A stretch of 64,000 bases of DNA from Candidatus Alistipes merdigallinarum (GTDB taxonomy: Bacteria; Bacteroidota; Bacteroidia; Bacteroidales; Rikenellaceae): NCBI GenBank assembly GCA_019119305.1, contig DWXH01000040.1, forward strand, positions 62,001 through 126,000, read 5' to 3'. Under the pieces are notes generated by a model. The model saw nothing but the letters and a program-made list of their open reading frames with translations. It made no database searches and was not told the DNA's origin. The translations under genes and the position numbers were made by a program. This document shows, one piece after another, positions 44,285 through 53,770 of the stretch (position 1 is its first letter; each line of letters opens with the position of its first letter).

Positions 44285-45046
44285 TTAACCCTTTATGTCG
44301 CCCAACGGATAGACCGGCAGCATCTGATCGGCCAACCAACGGTTTGCCTCGACCGGTGTCATCTTCCAACCCGAGCTGCACGTCGACACGAACTCGACAA
44401 ACGACAGCCCCTTCTGCTGCATCGAATTCTCGAAAGCCTTGCGAAGCGCCTTTTTGGCACGGCGCACCGAAGCCGGAGTATGTACGCTCTGACGGGTCAC
44501 ATAGCAAACCCCATCCAGTTGAGCCAACATATCACCTACCTTGAACGGATATCCGTGCTGTGCGGCATCGCGTCCCTGAGGTGTTGTCGCCGTCCGTTGC
44601 CCCAGCAGTGTCGTCGGGGCCATCTGCCCTCCGGTCATACCGTAGATAGCGTTATTGATATAGATGATCGTTATGTTCTCGCCCCGATTGCAGGCGTGTA
44701 TCGTTTCACCCGTTCCGATCGCAGCCAAGTCACCATCCCCCTGATAGGTAAAAACCAGCTTGGAAGGATTCAACCGCTTGATCGCCGTTCCGACCGCTGC
44801 GGCCCGTCCGTGAGCCGCCTCAACCCAGTCGATGTCGATATAATCGTAGGCCAGCACCCCGCACCCTACGGGCGAAATACCGATCGCCTCATGCTCCATA
44901 CCCATCTCGTCGATCACCTCGGCAATCAATTTATGTATCGTCCCGTGGCTGCATCCCGGACAGAAATGCATGACCGCATCGGTCAGCAAACGGGGTTTCG
45001 AATAGACCTTGTTTTCGGGCGTCCGAGCCACTTCTCTCGCTGCCAT
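44285..45046 (-). CDS. 2-oxoacid:ferredoxin oxidoreductase, beta subunit (TPP-binding)
   Basis: The 253-residue protein carries the thiamine diphosphate motif TYQGDGDLAAIGTGETIHA with downstream NNAIYGMTGGQMAPTT, and iron-sulfur-type HFCPGCSHGTIHK. Together with the alpha subunit it forms the catalytic core. The substrate (2-oxoisovalerate or 2-oxoglutarate type) cannot be fixed from this subunit. It is six bases downstream of the alpha gene. Confidence 0.93.
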   Translation of the reverse strand: MAAREVARTPENKVYSKPRLLTDAVMHFCPGCSHGTIHKLIAEVIDEMGMEHEAIGISPVGCGVLAYDYIDIDWVEAAHGRAAAVGTAIKRLNPSKLVFTYQGDGDLAAIGTGETIHACNRGENITIIYINNAIYGMTGGQMAPTTLLGQRTATTPQGRDAAQHGYPFKVGDMLAQLDGVCYVTRQSVHTPASVRRAKKALRKAFENSMQQKGLSFVEFVSTCSSGWKMTPVEANRWLADQMLPVYPLGDIKG

Positions 45047-45052
45047 ATCTCT

Positions 45053-46138
45053 CTATTTCTGTAAAAAGTTAGACTTCAATGCTTCATATACTTCAGTGGG
45101 CGTATGGATCACACCACCCGTCCGACCGAAATGATGGACCGAAACCCGACACCGCGACGCGAGTTTTACATCCTCGATCATCTGGCCCATACTCATCTCG
45201 ACCGACAGAAAACCCTTCACCCGATGGGACAACCGTTCGATCTCCCGTTCGGGAAACGGATAGAGTGTAATGGGACGCAACAACCCCACTTTCACCCCCT
45301 CCTCGGCAGCCAATTCGACCACCTTCTGCGAAATCCGGGCCGACGATCCGTAGGCAACGATCACATAGTCGGCATCTTCACAACCTACCATTTCACAACG
45401 CGCCTCCCGTTCGCAAATCGTCCGGTACTTCTCGGTCAATTTGTGGTTGAACCGCTCCTGACGCAACGGGTCGAGCTCTACGGAGGTTATGATGTTCCGG
45501 GACCGCGAGGCAGGTTTTCCCGTTACGGCCCACGAGCCCCACATCTCAGCAATCTGTTCGTCACTCCAACGGGCTTGTGGAGCAGTCAATACAACCTTCT
45601 CCATCATCTGTCCGATCACCCCGTCGGAGAGGATCATCACCGGATTCCGGTACCGGAACGCCAGATCGAATCCCCACGCGACAAAATCGTACATCTCCTG
45701 CACCGAACTCGGGGCCAAAACGATCAGGTGGTAATCCCCATGTCCGCCCCCTTTGACCGCCTGAAAGTAGTCGGCCTGCGAAGGTTGTATCGTTCCCAAA
45801 CCCGGGCCTCCCCGCGAAACATTCACCACCAGACAGGGCAATTCGGCACCGGCCAGATAGCTCAACCCTTCACACATCAGGCTGATACCCGGACTCGACG
45901 ACGACACCATAACCCGCTTACCGCACGAAGCACCCCCGTATGCCATATTGATGGCCGCCACCTCACTTTCAGCCTGTACCACGACCATACCCGTCGTCTC
46001 CCAGGGCCGCATTGCCGATAATGTCTCCAATATCTCCGATTGAGGGGTGATCGGATATCCGAAATATCCGTCGCATCCGCAACGAACGGCCGCTTCGGCA
46101 ATCACTTCGTTGCCCTTCATCAATCTGATCTCTTCCAT
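45053..46138 (-). CDS. vorB: 2-oxoacid:ferredoxin oxidoreductase, alpha subunit (VorB-like)
   Basis: From ATG 46138 the protein has 361 residues and starts MEEIRLMKGNEVIAEAAVRC, followed by CDGYFGYPITPQSEILE, the pattern of the branched-chain (3-methyl-2-oxobutanoate) VorB group. SSPGISLMCEGLSYLAGAELP and GGPGLGTIQPSQADY are conserved. The longer upstream start would add a cysteine-containing segment that overlaps the ferredoxin spacer. It would make acyl-CoA from branched 2-oxoacids, or run in reverse for amino acid synthesis. A KorA-type reading (2-oxoglutarate) is the alternative. Confidence 0.9.
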   Translation of the reverse strand: MEEIRLMKGNEVIAEAAVRCGCDGYFGYPITPQSEILETLSAMRPWETTGMVVVQAESEVAAINMAYGGASCGKRVMVSSSSPGISLMCEGLSYLAGAELPCLVVNVSRGGPGLGTIQPSQADYFQAVKGGGHGDYHLIVLAPSSVQEMYDFVAWGFDLAFRYRNPVMILSDGVIGQMMEKVVLTAPQARWSDEQIAEMWGSWAVTGKPASRSRNIITSVELDPLRQERFNHKLTEKYRTICEREARCEMVGCEDADYVIVAYGSSARISQKVVELAAEEGVKVGLLRPITLYPFPEREIERLSHRVKGFLSVEMSMGQMIEDVKLASRCRVSVHHFGRTGGVIHTPTEVYEALKSNFLQK

Positions 46139-46158
46139 AATTTTCTCCTCTTTTTCAA

Positions 46159-46392
46159 TCAATCGTCCGAATCCTTCTGGCGATACACCGTAATGCAGCT
46201 GTCCGGGCAGACCAGTGCACACGACGTACAGCCCGTACACGCATCGGGATTCGCCATTTTTGCGTAATGATACCCCTTGCCGTTCACTTCAAAAGCCAAC
46301 TCGAGCACCCGGCCCGGACAAGCCTCGACACACACGCCGCAACCCTTGCACCGCTCCTGCTCGATCGTTACGATTCCTCTGATTCTTGCCAT
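46159..46392 (-). CDS. 2-oxoacid oxidoreductase ferredoxin-like delta subunit (2[4Fe-4S])
   Basis: The 77-residue protein has two CX2CX2CX3C clusters: CKGCGVCVEACP and CTGCTSCALVCP. It is the electron-transfer subunit of the oxidoreductase and starts the operon, 20 bases upstream of the alpha gene. Confidence 0.93.
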   Translation of the reverse strand: MARIRGIVTIEQERCKGCGVCVEACPGRVLELAFEVNGKGYHYAKMANPDACTGCTSCALVCPDSCITVYRQKDSDD

Positions 46393-46412
46393 AAATCACT
46401 CTTTTTGTCTGT

Positions 46413-46420
46413 CAAATGTA
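46413..46420 (-). promoter_or_regulatory. -7 box for the 2-oxoacid oxidoreductase operon
   Basis: The reverse strand reads TACATTTG, 21 bases upstream of the ferredoxin-subunit ATG. Confidence 0.5.
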
Positions 46421-46523
46421 AAACGACACATCCCAATAACCATATGATTTTTCCACCGGAATTACGACATCTAATCCTCCTTTTTTCCCGCTTCTCGACT
46501 TATTTCCAACCCTGTACAAAAAC

Positions 46524-46553
46524 AAAACGGAGTGCTTTTGGGCACTCCGTTTT
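46524..46553 (-). terminator. Intrinsic terminator after the DUF1015 gene
   Basis: AAAACGGAGTGC (46524-46535) pairs with GCACTCCGTTTT (46542-46553), 12 pairs with a six-base loop, followed on the reverse strand by GTTTTTG. It lies 18 bases past the DUF1015 stop and closes the serC-serA-DUF1015 unit. Confidence 0.85.
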
Positions 46554-46570
46554 ATCGGTATGTTTTCAAT

Positions 46571-47812
46571 CTATTTCAGCGAATGGATCACCAGACCGGA
46601 CCGTAACTTCGGTTCGAACCATGTAGTTTTCGGCGGCATGATGTTGCCCGTGTCGGCAATATCGATCAGCTGCTTCATCGAGACCGGATACAGAGCGAAG
46701 GCCACCTGCATCTCTCCGCTGTCGACCCGGTTCTTCAACTCGCCGAGTCCGCGTATTCCGCCCACGAAATCGATCCGTTTGTCGGTCCGAAGATCCTTGA
46801 TGCCGAGCTGTTCGTCCAACACCAGGTTCGAGAGGATCGTCACATCGAGCACCCCGATCGGATCGTCGTCGTTGTAAGTCCCCTTTCGTGCCGTCAGACT
46901 GTACCAGCGACCGCCGAGATACATCGAAAAGTTGTGAAGTGCCGTCGGACGGTAAATCTCCGTTCCCTTATCCTCTACCACAAAATTCTTCTCCAGAGCC
47001 TTGAGCAATGCCTCCGGCGTCAATCCGTTCAGATCGCGGACCACTCGGTTGTAGTCGATGATCTTCAGCTGGCTGTCCGGAAAAATAACCGCCAGGAAGA
47101 AGCAGTACTCCTCGTTGCCCGTATGGGCCGGATTCCGCTGCATCATCTCCTGTCCGACCCGGGCCGCAGCAGCCGTACGGTGGTGTCCGTCGGCCACGTA
47201 CAACGCCGGCACCTCGGCAAAAATCTGCGTAATCCGATCGATAACCGCCTTGTCGTCGATCACCCAAAACTGATGACGGAATCCGTCTGCCGCCGTAAAA
47301 TCGTACTCAGCCTCCTGATTCGCCACAATATCCCGCACGATACGGTCCATCTCCTCGACTGCCGGATAGGAAAAGAAGACCGGCTCGATGTTGGCCTGCT
47401 GGTTCCGGACATGGATCATACGGTCCTCCTCCTTGTCCGGACGGGTCAGCTCATGTTTTTTGATCTTGCCGGTCAAATAATCTTCGAAATGGCACGCAGC
47501 AACCAGACCATATTGTGTCCGGCCCTCCATCGTCTGGGCATAGACATAATACTTCTCCGTATCGTCCTGCACCAACCAACCCTTCTCTCTCCAGAGCTTG
47601 AAGTTCTCCACCGCCTTGCGATAGACCTCTTCGGAGTGCTCGTCGGCAATCGGATCGAAATCGATCTCGGGTTTGATGATATGCAACAGAGACTTTTCGG
47701 TCGCTTCCCGTTTGGCCTCCTCCGAGCTCAACACATCGTACGGACGCGACGCCACCTCCGCAGCATAGGCTTTCGGAGGACGTATTCCCTTAAATGGTTT
47801 TATCCTTACCAT
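46571..47812 (-). CDS. DUF1015 family protein, serine-biosynthesis neighbour
   Basis: From ATG 47812 the protein has 413 residues and the DUF1015 opening VRIKPFKGIRPPKAYAAEVA, then RPYDVLSSEEAKREA, LYVADGHHRTAAAARVGQEM (the HHR motif resembling ParB/SerK-type ATP-binding sites), and AVIFPDSQLKIIDYNRVV. DUF1015 proteins are regularly next to serA/serC in Bacteroidota and related groups; a serine kinase-like or repressor-like role has been suggested for the fold, but I do not assert it. It is the last gene of the serC-serA block, and ends before a terminator. Confidence 0.9.
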   Translation of the reverse strand: MVRIKPFKGIRPPKAYAAEVASRPYDVLSSEEAKREATEKSLLHIIKPEIDFDPIADEHSEEVYRKAVENFKLWREKGWLVQDDTEKYYVYAQTMEGRTQYGLVAACHFEDYLTGKIKKHELTRPDKEEDRMIHVRNQQANIEPVFFSYPAVEEMDRIVRDIVANQEAEYDFTAADGFRHQFWVIDDKAVIDRITQIFAEVPALYVADGHHRTAAAARVGQEMMQRNPAHTGNEEYCFFLAVIFPDSQLKIIDYNRVVRDLNGLTPEALLKALEKNFVVEDKGTEIYRPTALHNFSMYLGGRWYSLTARKGTYNDDDPIGVLDVTILSNLVLDEQLGIKDLRTDKRIDFVGGIRGLGELKNRVDSGEMQVAFALYPVSMKQLIDIADTGNIMPPKTTWFEPKLRSGLVIHSLK

Positions 47813-47840
47813 AACTCTCTTACTCTTTTTCTTATTAAAA

Positions 47841-47877
47841 TTAAGCCCCCGTAGACATCTCGGTATACGGAGGCTTA
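47841..47877 (-). terminator. Stem-loop between serA and the DUF1015 gene
   Basis: TAAGCC-CCCGTA and TACGG-AGGCTTA form an imperfect stem; on the reverse strand it is followed by a short T-rich tract. It may partly terminate the transcript after serA, leaving DUF1015 at lower level. A perfect stem is not seen. Confidence 0.45.
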
Positions 47878-47901
47878 TTTTCATATATTCGGATCAAATT
47901 C

Positions 47902-48822
47902 CTATTTATTGACTTGGAATTTACGGTTTCCGGTCTTCAAGAAATCCACCACCTGATTGGCTGCCGCCAACCCTGCGTTGATGTTGGCCTCTGCCGTCTG
48001 TGCTCCCATTTTTTTCGACGTTGCGAACACGCGTTTCCCGAACTTCTCATTCATCAGTGCCTGAGAATCGGCTGCAATATCGGTAATGTATTTCAGATCG
48101 GGACGCTCTTCCATCGCTTTGATCAATCCCTCTTCGTCGATCACCTCCTTACGGGCCGTATTCACCAGGACCGCACCTTTAGGCATCTTGGTCAACAGAT
48201 CGTAACCGATCGATTTACGCGTCTGATCGGTTGCAGGGATGTGCAACGACAGGAAGTCGGAAGTTTCATACAGCTTATCCAACGAATCGACCATCTCCAC
48301 GCCATCGGCCTCGAAAACAGCCGGAGCCACGAACGGATCGTATGCTGCAACCTTCATGCCCAGACCCTTCCCGTAGCGGGCAACGATACGTCCCACGTTT
48401 CCGTAAGCCTGAATACCGAGACGTTTGCCGCTGATCTCTTTCCCTGCCTCCGGAGTCAACTGATTCCGCGACATATAAATCATCATGCACACCACCAATT
48501 CAGCCACTGCATTGGAGTTCTGGCCCGGAGTGTTCATCACGACAATACCCTTTGCCGTACATGCTGCCAAATCGACATTGTCGTATCCGGCACCGGCACG
48601 TACAACGATTTTCAGTTTTTCAGCTGCATCGACCACTTCAGCGGTCACCTTGTCGCTACGGATAATCAATCCATCAACATCTTTCACCGCAGCCAACAGA
48701 TCGGCCTTGTCCGTATATTTTTCCAACAGGGCCAATTCATACCCTGCATCTTCGACGATTTTTCGAATTCCGTCCACCGCTGCCTTGGCAAACGGTTTTT
48801 CGGTTGCTACCAATATTTTCAT
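47902..48822 (-). CDS. serA: D-3-phosphoglycerate dehydrogenase, short form
   Basis: SerA oxidises 3-phosphoglycerate, the first step of serine synthesis. From ATG 48822 the protein has 306 residues, no ACT domain (so no serine feedback through it). The NAD site is seen as QAYGNVGRIVARYGKGLGMK, the catalytic Arg in RAGAGYDNVD, and the Glu in ARKEVIDEEGL. Where many dehydrogenases have a catalytic His (HxGxxT), this one reads KKMGAQTAEAN with Lys, as in other short Bacteroidota SerA proteins. It is 98 bases downstream of serC. Confidence 0.93.
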   Translation of the reverse strand: MKILVATEKPFAKAAVDGIRKIVEDAGYELALLEKYTDKADLLAAVKDVDGLIIRSDKVTAEVVDAAEKLKIVVRAGAGYDNVDLAACTAKGIVVMNTPGQNSNAVAELVVCMMIYMSRNQLTPEAGKEISGKRLGIQAYGNVGRIVARYGKGLGMKVAAYDPFVAPAVFEADGVEMVDSLDKLYETSDFLSLHIPATDQTRKSIGYDLLTKMPKGAVLVNTARKEVIDEEGLIKAMEERPDLKYITDIAADSQALMNEKFGKRVFATSKKMGAQTAEANINAGLAAANQVVDFLKTGNRKFQVNK

Positions 48823-48920
48823 AAACAATGCATTTTCTAAAGTTTCAAAATAGACCGCCTTGCCTACTTCAAACGGCGACGGCCATATTGTCCGAATCAA
48901 TCCCATCGGAATATGTCTGA

Positions 48921-49994
48921 CTACTTAACGTGCAATTTTTCAAACTCCTGCATGCAGTCGACCAAAGCCTGCACGCTTTCGATCGGCAGAGCATTGTAGA
49001 TCGAAGCACGGAAACCGCCCACCGAACGGTGCCCTTTGATGCCCACCATGCCTTTGCCTTTGGCAAATTCCAAAAATTCAGGAGCCAAATCGGCATACGG
49101 TTCCTGCATCACGAAACATACGTTCATCTTCGAACGATCCTCTTTGACAGCCGTCCCCACGAACAACGCATTGCGGTCGATTTCGCTGTAAAGCAACTCC
49201 GATTTTGCCTGGTTACGCCGTTGGATTTCAGCTACACCGCCAATCGATTTCAACCACTTCAACGTCTCTTTCACCACATAGATCGCAAATACGGGAGGTG
49301 TATTGAACATCGATTTGCTGGCAATGTGGTTCCGGTAGTCGACCATTGAAGGCAATGGACGAGACACCTTGCCGAGAATATCTTCGCGAACGATGACGAA
49401 CGTCACACCGGCAGGTCCCATATTTTTCTGGGCGCCACCATAGATCAGACCATACTTCGAAACATCCACCGGACGGCTCAAGATATCGGAACTCATATCG
49501 GCAACCACGGGCACCGGAGAATCGATATCGGTCTGGTACTCGGTACCGTAAATAGTATTGTTGGTCGTGATGTGGAGATAATCCAAATCCGTAGGGATCG
49601 TATAATTTTTCGGGATATAGGTAAAATTCTTATCTTCTGAAGAAGCAAGTACCTCTACCTCGCCGAACAGTTTAGCCTCTTTAATCGCTTTTTTCGCCCA
49701 CACACCGGTATTGATATATCCCGCTTTCTTTTCGAGCAAATTGTAGGGAACGTGAAAAAACTGCGTGCTGGCACCGCCACCCAGGAACAAAACCTTATAG
49801 TTATCGGGAATATTCAGCAACTCGCGAAACAGGGACTCCGCTTCATCGTTCACCGCTTCGAAATCTTTCGTACGGTGTGAAATTTCCAACAGCGACAAAC
49901 CACTACCTTCAAAATCGAGGATTGCTTTCGCTGCATTTTCAATGGCTACTCGGGGTAAGATGGAAGGACCTGCGTTAAAATTGTGTTTTTTCAT
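48921..49994 (-). CDS. serC: Phosphoserine aminotransferase
   Basis: SerC transaminates 3-phosphohydroxypyruvate with glutamate. From ATG 49994 the protein has 357 residues. [20 protein letters not shown] and [19 protein letters not shown] are typical, [22 protein letters not shown] contains the PLP lysine, and [20 protein letters not shown] closes the family signature. An upstream in-frame start adds a hydrophobic segment not found in SerC. First gene of the serine block. Confidence 0.96.
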   Translation of the reverse strand: MKKHNFNAGPSILPRVAIENAAKAILDFEGSGLSLLEISHRTKDFEAVNDEAESLFRELLNIPDNYKVLFLGGGASTQFFHVPYNLLEKKAGYINTGVWAKKAIKEAKLFGEVEVLASSEDKNFTYIPKNYTIPTDLDYLHITTNNTIYGTEYQTDIDSPVPVVADMSSDILSRPVDVSKYGLIYGGAQKNMGPAGVTFVIVREDILGKVSRPLPSMVDYRNHIASKSMFNTPPVFAIYVVKETLKWLKSIGGVAEIQRRNQAKSELLYSEIDRNALFVGTAVKEDRSKMNVCFVMQEPYADLAPEFLEFAKGKGMVGIKGHRSVGGFRASIYNALPIESVQALVDCMQEFEKLHVK

Positions 49995-50030
49995 AGCTGT
50001 AATAAACAATATTAAAATTCGAATTAAAAT

Positions 50031-50038
50031 CAAAAGTA
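50031..50038 (-). promoter_or_regulatory. -7 box for serC
   Basis: The reverse strand reads TACTTTTG, 37 bases upstream of the serC ATG. Confidence 0.45.
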
Positions 50039-50180
50039 CATCGCTCCGATTCCCTTCCGGACAGTACCGCAACGTCAAGAGCGCTTCAAAGTTATTAAAT
50101 TATTTCCGAAACATGAAAGTTTTTGTTCCGTTTTGTACCCCGATATGCACTTTTTATTTTTTTCGGACAGCTTTTTAACC

Positions 50181-50188
50181 TATTTTTG
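50181..50188 (+). promoter_or_regulatory. -7 box for the yicC operon
   Basis: TATTTTTG matches the -7 box, 26 bases before the yicC ATG at 50214. It argues against the longer start at 50133. Confidence 0.5.
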
Positions 50189-50213
50189 TGAAACACTTCT
50201 AACGAACTTTTAC

Positions 50214-51098
50214 ATGATTAAATCCATGACAGGGTTCGGCAAAGGAGAGACCTTGCTCGAACACAAAAAAATAACTGTCGAGATCCGCTCGCTCAACAGC
50301 AAACAACTCGACCTGTCCGTAAAGCTACCGGCCATTTACAGAGCCCTTGAGTACGAAATCCGGAACCGTATCGGGAAACGTCTGCTCAGAGGAAAAATCG
50401 ACGTCTACATCAGCTACGAAAATGTCGGTCCCACAACGCCCGTCAACATCGACCCAACCGTTTTCGATGCATATTACGCCCAGCTGCATAAGATCGCCGA
50501 AAACAACGACATCGAGTGGAACTCCGCCGAGATGAACGCAGCAGCCGTTACAGCCGTACTGCGGCTCCCCGATGTGATCCAGAATGATTCGCAGGACCTC
50601 TCGGACGAAGAGTCGGACGCCATTATGAACAGCCTCGAACAGGCGCTCGACCGGATCGATGCATTCCGGATTCAGGAGGGGGCCACGCTGATCGCCGATC
50701 TCTTACATCGCGTTTCGAAGATCGAACAGCTCAAGGAAGAGATCATACCCTTCGAAAAGGCGCGAACCGAGACCATAAAAACCCGCATCCGCGAGAACAT
50801 CGAATCGCTCGGCATCCCCTACGACACGAACCGTCTGGAACAGGAGATGATCTACTACATCGAGAAGCTCGACATCACCGAAGAGAAGATCAGGCTTCAG
50901 AACCACTGCCGCTACTTCCGGGAAGTCGCCCACACCGAAGAGGGAGTCGGACGCAAGCTCGGCTTCATCGCACAGGAGCTCGGACGCGAAATCAACACAC
51001 TGGGATCAAAGGCCAACGAGGCGACTATCCAGAAAAAGGTTGTCGAAATGAAAGACGAGCTTGAAAAGATCAAAGAACAAGTACTCAACATTTTATAA
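50214..51098 (+). CDS. YicC family endoribonuclease-like protein
   Basis: From ATG 50214 the protein has 294 residues and starts MIKSMTGFGKGETLLEHKKI, the YicC_N signature, followed by SLNSKQLDLSVKLP. The C-terminal DUF1732 part has LGFIAQELGREINTLGSKAN. YicC of E. coli is an RNase acting on small RNAs and mRNA ends; the same activity here is inferred from family. Followed by gmk 38 bases on, as in many bacteria. Confidence 0.93.
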   Translation: MIKSMTGFGKGETLLEHKKITVEIRSLNSKQLDLSVKLPAIYRALEYEIRNRIGKRLLRGKIDVYISYENVGPTTPVNIDPTVFDAYYAQLHKIAENNDIEWNSAEMNAAAVTAVLRLPDVIQNDSQDLSDEESDAIMNSLEQALDRIDAFRIQEGATLIADLLHRVSKIEQLKEEIIPFEKARTETIKTRIRENIESLGIPYDTNRLEQEMIYYIEKLDITEEKIRLQNHCRYFREVAHTEEGVGRKLGFIAQELGREINTLGSKANEATIQKKVVEMKDELEKIKEQVLNIL

Positions 51099-51135
51099 CA
51101 TCAGCTTATCGAAGAACTGTTACTACCGAAACATC

Positions 51136-51702
51136 ATGAAAAACGGAAAAATCATCATTTTCTCCGCCCCCTCGGGATCCGGAAAGTCGACACTGATCGG
51201 ACACCTGCTGAAACGTTTCCCGCAGCTCGAATTTTCGATTTCGGCCACCAGCCGTGCTCCGAGAGGCAGTGAGGTCAACGGAAAAGAGTACTATTTCCTC
51301 AGCAACGAGGAGTTTAAAAATAAAGTGGCTGCCGGAGAGTTCGTCGAATGGGAAGAGGTCTATGCCGGCACCTGCTATGGCACACTCCGCTCCGAACTGA
51401 AACGTATCTGGGACAAAGGACATGTGATTGTCTTCGATGTCGATGTCAAAGGAGGTGTCAACCTGAAAAAGATATTCGGCGACGATGCGCTTTCGATCTT
51501 CATCATGCCGCCGTCGGTGGAGGAGTTGCGCCGGAGGCTCGAAAAACGGGGAACCGACGCACCGGAAACCATCGCCAAAAGGGTCGCCAAAGCCGAAGAG
51601 GAGATCACCTATGCCCCTTTGTTCGACAAAATCGTCGTGAACGACTCTTTGGAGACCGCAGTCGCCGACGCCATACGTATTACCGAATCTTTCATCGGAT
51701 AG
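51136..51702 (+). CDS. gmk: Guanylate kinase
   Basis: Gmk phosphorylates GMP to GDP. From ATG 51136 the protein has 188 residues with P-loop SAPSGSGKSTLIGHLL, SATSRAPRGSEVNGKEYYF (GMP site), EFVEWEEVYAGTCYGTLRSEL and FIMPPSVEELRRRLEKRGTD. Length normal. The start at 51061 is out of the yicC coding frame and was rejected. Confidence 0.96.
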   Translation: MKNGKIIIFSAPSGSGKSTLIGHLLKRFPQLEFSISATSRAPRGSEVNGKEYYFLSNEEFKNKVAAGEFVEWEEVYAGTCYGTLRSELKRIWDKGHVIVFDVDVKGGVNLKKIFGDDALSIFIMPPSVEELRRRLEKRGTDAPETIAKRVAKAEEEITYAPLFDKIVVNDSLETAVADAIRITESFIG

Positions 51703-51706
51703 CACC

Positions 51707-52306
51707 ATGCCACAAACCGTCGTGCTCTATTTCGGCTCGTTCAACCCGATCCACCGGGGACATTTGACCGTAGCGGATGCTGCACTCGATGCGATCGGCG
51801 CCGATGCGTTGTGGTTTGTCGTCTCGCCGCAGAATCCATTCAAACGATACGACGAACTGGCGCCCGAAACGTTACGGATCGAGATGGTCCGCAGGGCAAT
51901 CCGCAACGCCCGGCACGCGGACAAAATGTTCGCTTCGGACATCGAATTTCAACTCGAAAAACCGTCGCTCACCCTGCATACGCTCGAGACACTGAACCAT
52001 CGGTTTCCCCAGATCCGATTCGGACTGTTGCTCGGCAGCGACAACATTGCAGGTCTCCCCGCATGGTACGGTTTTGAGAGAATAGTAAACGAATACCCTA
52101 TCTGGGTCTATCCGCGAGAAGGGTACCCCATTCCGCAACTTACCTGGACCGAAAAGCTTACATTGCTCAATAACGTTCCGCTGATGCCGCAAGCGGCCAC
52201 GGACCTCCGCGCATCGATCGCACACGGCATAATCCCCGAAAACGAACTGCCCGAAGGCATTGGAGCCTTCATCCGCGAACACCACCTGTATGGATACCAT
52301 GACTAA
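51707..52306 (+). CDS. nadD: Nicotinate-nucleotide adenylyltransferase
   Basis: NadD makes nicotinate adenine dinucleotide in NAD synthesis. The 199-residue protein has LYFGSFNPIHRGHLTVADA (HxGH motif), WFVVSPQNPFK, LLLGSDNIAGLPAWYGFERI and the SxxATDLRASI-type ending AATDLRASIAHGIIP. It starts four bases after gmk, so the two are coupled. Confidence 0.94.
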   Translation: MPQTVVLYFGSFNPIHRGHLTVADAALDAIGADALWFVVSPQNPFKRYDELAPETLRIEMVRRAIRNARHADKMFASDIEFQLEKPSLTLHTLETLNHRFPQIRFGLLLGSDNIAGLPAWYGFERIVNEYPIWVYPREGYPIPQLTWTEKLTLLNNVPLMPQAATDLRASIAHGIIPENELPEGIGAFIREHHLYGYHD

Positions 52307-52538
52307 CACGACCGAACAGATCGAAACCCTGACCCGCGACCTCGAAACGCAACCGCAACGCACCGAACTGTTGCTGGAACGGGGACGCCTCTATTTCCGC
52401 AGCGGAGCGTACGACAAGGCCATGAACGACTTCCTGCACGTAAAACAGATTGCCGGTTCCCATCCCGAAGCCGAAGAGTATATCGTCCTGCTGCAGGAGA
52501 TTTTTGCTTTCCGGCATTTCGATCTGTACAACCCTTAA
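52290..52538 (+). CDS. Small tetratricopeptide-like protein
   Basis: The 82-residue protein overlaps the end of nadD (16 bases with the ATG at 52290; another ATG is at 52299). It shows one TPR-type helix pair: PQRTELLLERGRLYFRSGAYDKAMNDF, then helices through the C-terminus. TPR repeats bind other proteins. It appears last in the yicC-gmk-nadD run and function is unknown. Codon use and the A-helix pattern support a real gene. Confidence 0.7.
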   Translation: MDTMTNTTEQIETLTRDLETQPQRTELLLERGRLYFRSGAYDKAMNDFLHVKQIAGSHPEAEEYIVLLQEIFAFRHFDLYNP

Positions 52539-52695
52539 TGTTGTCAAACGGAAAATATCTTCACATCCACCCGTCTGCACGGAAATCAGTTCAAAAATCG
52601 CATTGCGAAAGAGTGAAAACATCGGGAGCAACCCATACTCTGAAAAAATCGGAGGCAAATCGGGCTGACCGTGACCAATCTCTGCGATTTGATTT

Positions 52696-52703
52696 TACCT
52701 TTG
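52696..52703 (+). promoter_or_regulatory. -7 box for ddl
   Basis: TACCTTTG matches the -7 box, 86 bases before the ddl ATG. The 251-base gap before ddl shows nothing else. Confidence 0.5.
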
Positions 52704-52789
52704 CAGCGGAAACGGGACGATCGGGAATACCCGACGACCGAAAAAGCGTTTTGCGGCAGATACGTCCGCACATTTTGATTGATTGAGCT

Positions 52790-53770
52790 ATGAAAAACAT
52801 CGCACTGATTACCGGCGGAGAGTCCTCCGAATGGAAAATCGCACTGGAAGGAGCCGAACTGGTCGAAAAAAGCCTCGACCGCTCGAAATACAACGTGTAC
52901 AAAATCGTCCTGCACGACGGACGGTGGTGTTACACGGACGACGAAGGAAAGGTTTCGGAACTGGACCGCAACGACTTCACACTAAATGTAAAAGGAGTAA
53001 AAATCCGACCGGATTACGCTTTGATCCTGATTCACGGCACTCCGGGCGAGGACGGACGGCTGCAAGGTTATCTGGACATGATGCACGTCCCCTACTCCTC
53101 GTGCGGATTCGTCTCTTCCGTACTGACATTCGACAAATCGGCCTGTAAACGTGCCCTACACGAAACCGGCATCAACCTGGCCCGCGAGATCGTGCTGAAC
53201 CGCCACGACCGTCCGGATCCCGAACAGATCGCCGCCACACTAGGCCTTCCGCTCTTTGTCAAACCGAACGCCAGCGGCAGCAGCTTTGGGGTCACCAAGG
53301 TCAAACGGACCGAAGAGCTGCTCCCCGCCATCGAAGAGGCTTTTAAAGAGAGCGACCGCGTATTGATTGAAGAGTACATTGCTGGGCGTGAGATCAGTTG
53401 CGGCGTCATGATCGCCGGCGGCAAAGAGTACATCTTCCCAATCACGGAGCTGATCAGTGAAAACGAATTCTTCGACTACGACGCCAAATACAAAGGGCTC
53501 GCCAAAGAGGTTACCCCGGCACAGCTGGCACCCGATCTGGTCAAGAAGATCAACCGTATGACTTTAGATGCCTACAAAGCGTTGAATTGCCGGGGTGTCG
53601 TGCGGATCGACTTCATCGTAAAAGGCGAAGATCCCTACCTGATCGAGATCAATTCCATTCCGGGCATGAGCGCACACAGCATCATTCCGCAACAGGCCCG
53701 ACAAATCGGAATGTCGGTTTCGGAACTCTACGACATCATCATCGAGGATACCTATCAAAGTGCAAAATGA
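52790..53770 (+). CDS. ddl: D-alanine--D-alanine ligase
   Basis: Ddl makes the D-Ala-D-Ala end of peptidoglycan stems. The 326-residue protein has IHGTPGEDGRLQGYLDMMHVPYSS (first substrate loop), FVKPNASGSSFGVTKV (ATP-grasp), IEEYIAGREISCGVM and VVRIDFIVKGEDPYLIEINSIPGMSAHSIIPQQ split over its final part. Length normal. The next gene overlaps its stop by four bases. Confidence 0.94.
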   Translation: MKNIALITGGESSEWKIALEGAELVEKSLDRSKYNVYKIVLHDGRWCYTDDEGKVSELDRNDFTLNVKGVKIRPDYALILIHGTPGEDGRLQGYLDMMHVPYSSCGFVSSVLTFDKSACKRALHETGINLAREIVLNRHDRPDPEQIAATLGLPLFVKPNASGSSFGVTKVKRTEELLPAIEEAFKESDRVLIEEYIAGREISCGVMIAGGKEYIFPITELISENEFFDYDAKYKGLAKEVTPAQLAPDLVKKINRMTLDAYKALNCRGVVRIDFIVKGEDPYLIEINSIPGMSAHSIIPQQARQIGMSVSELYDIIIEDTYQSAK

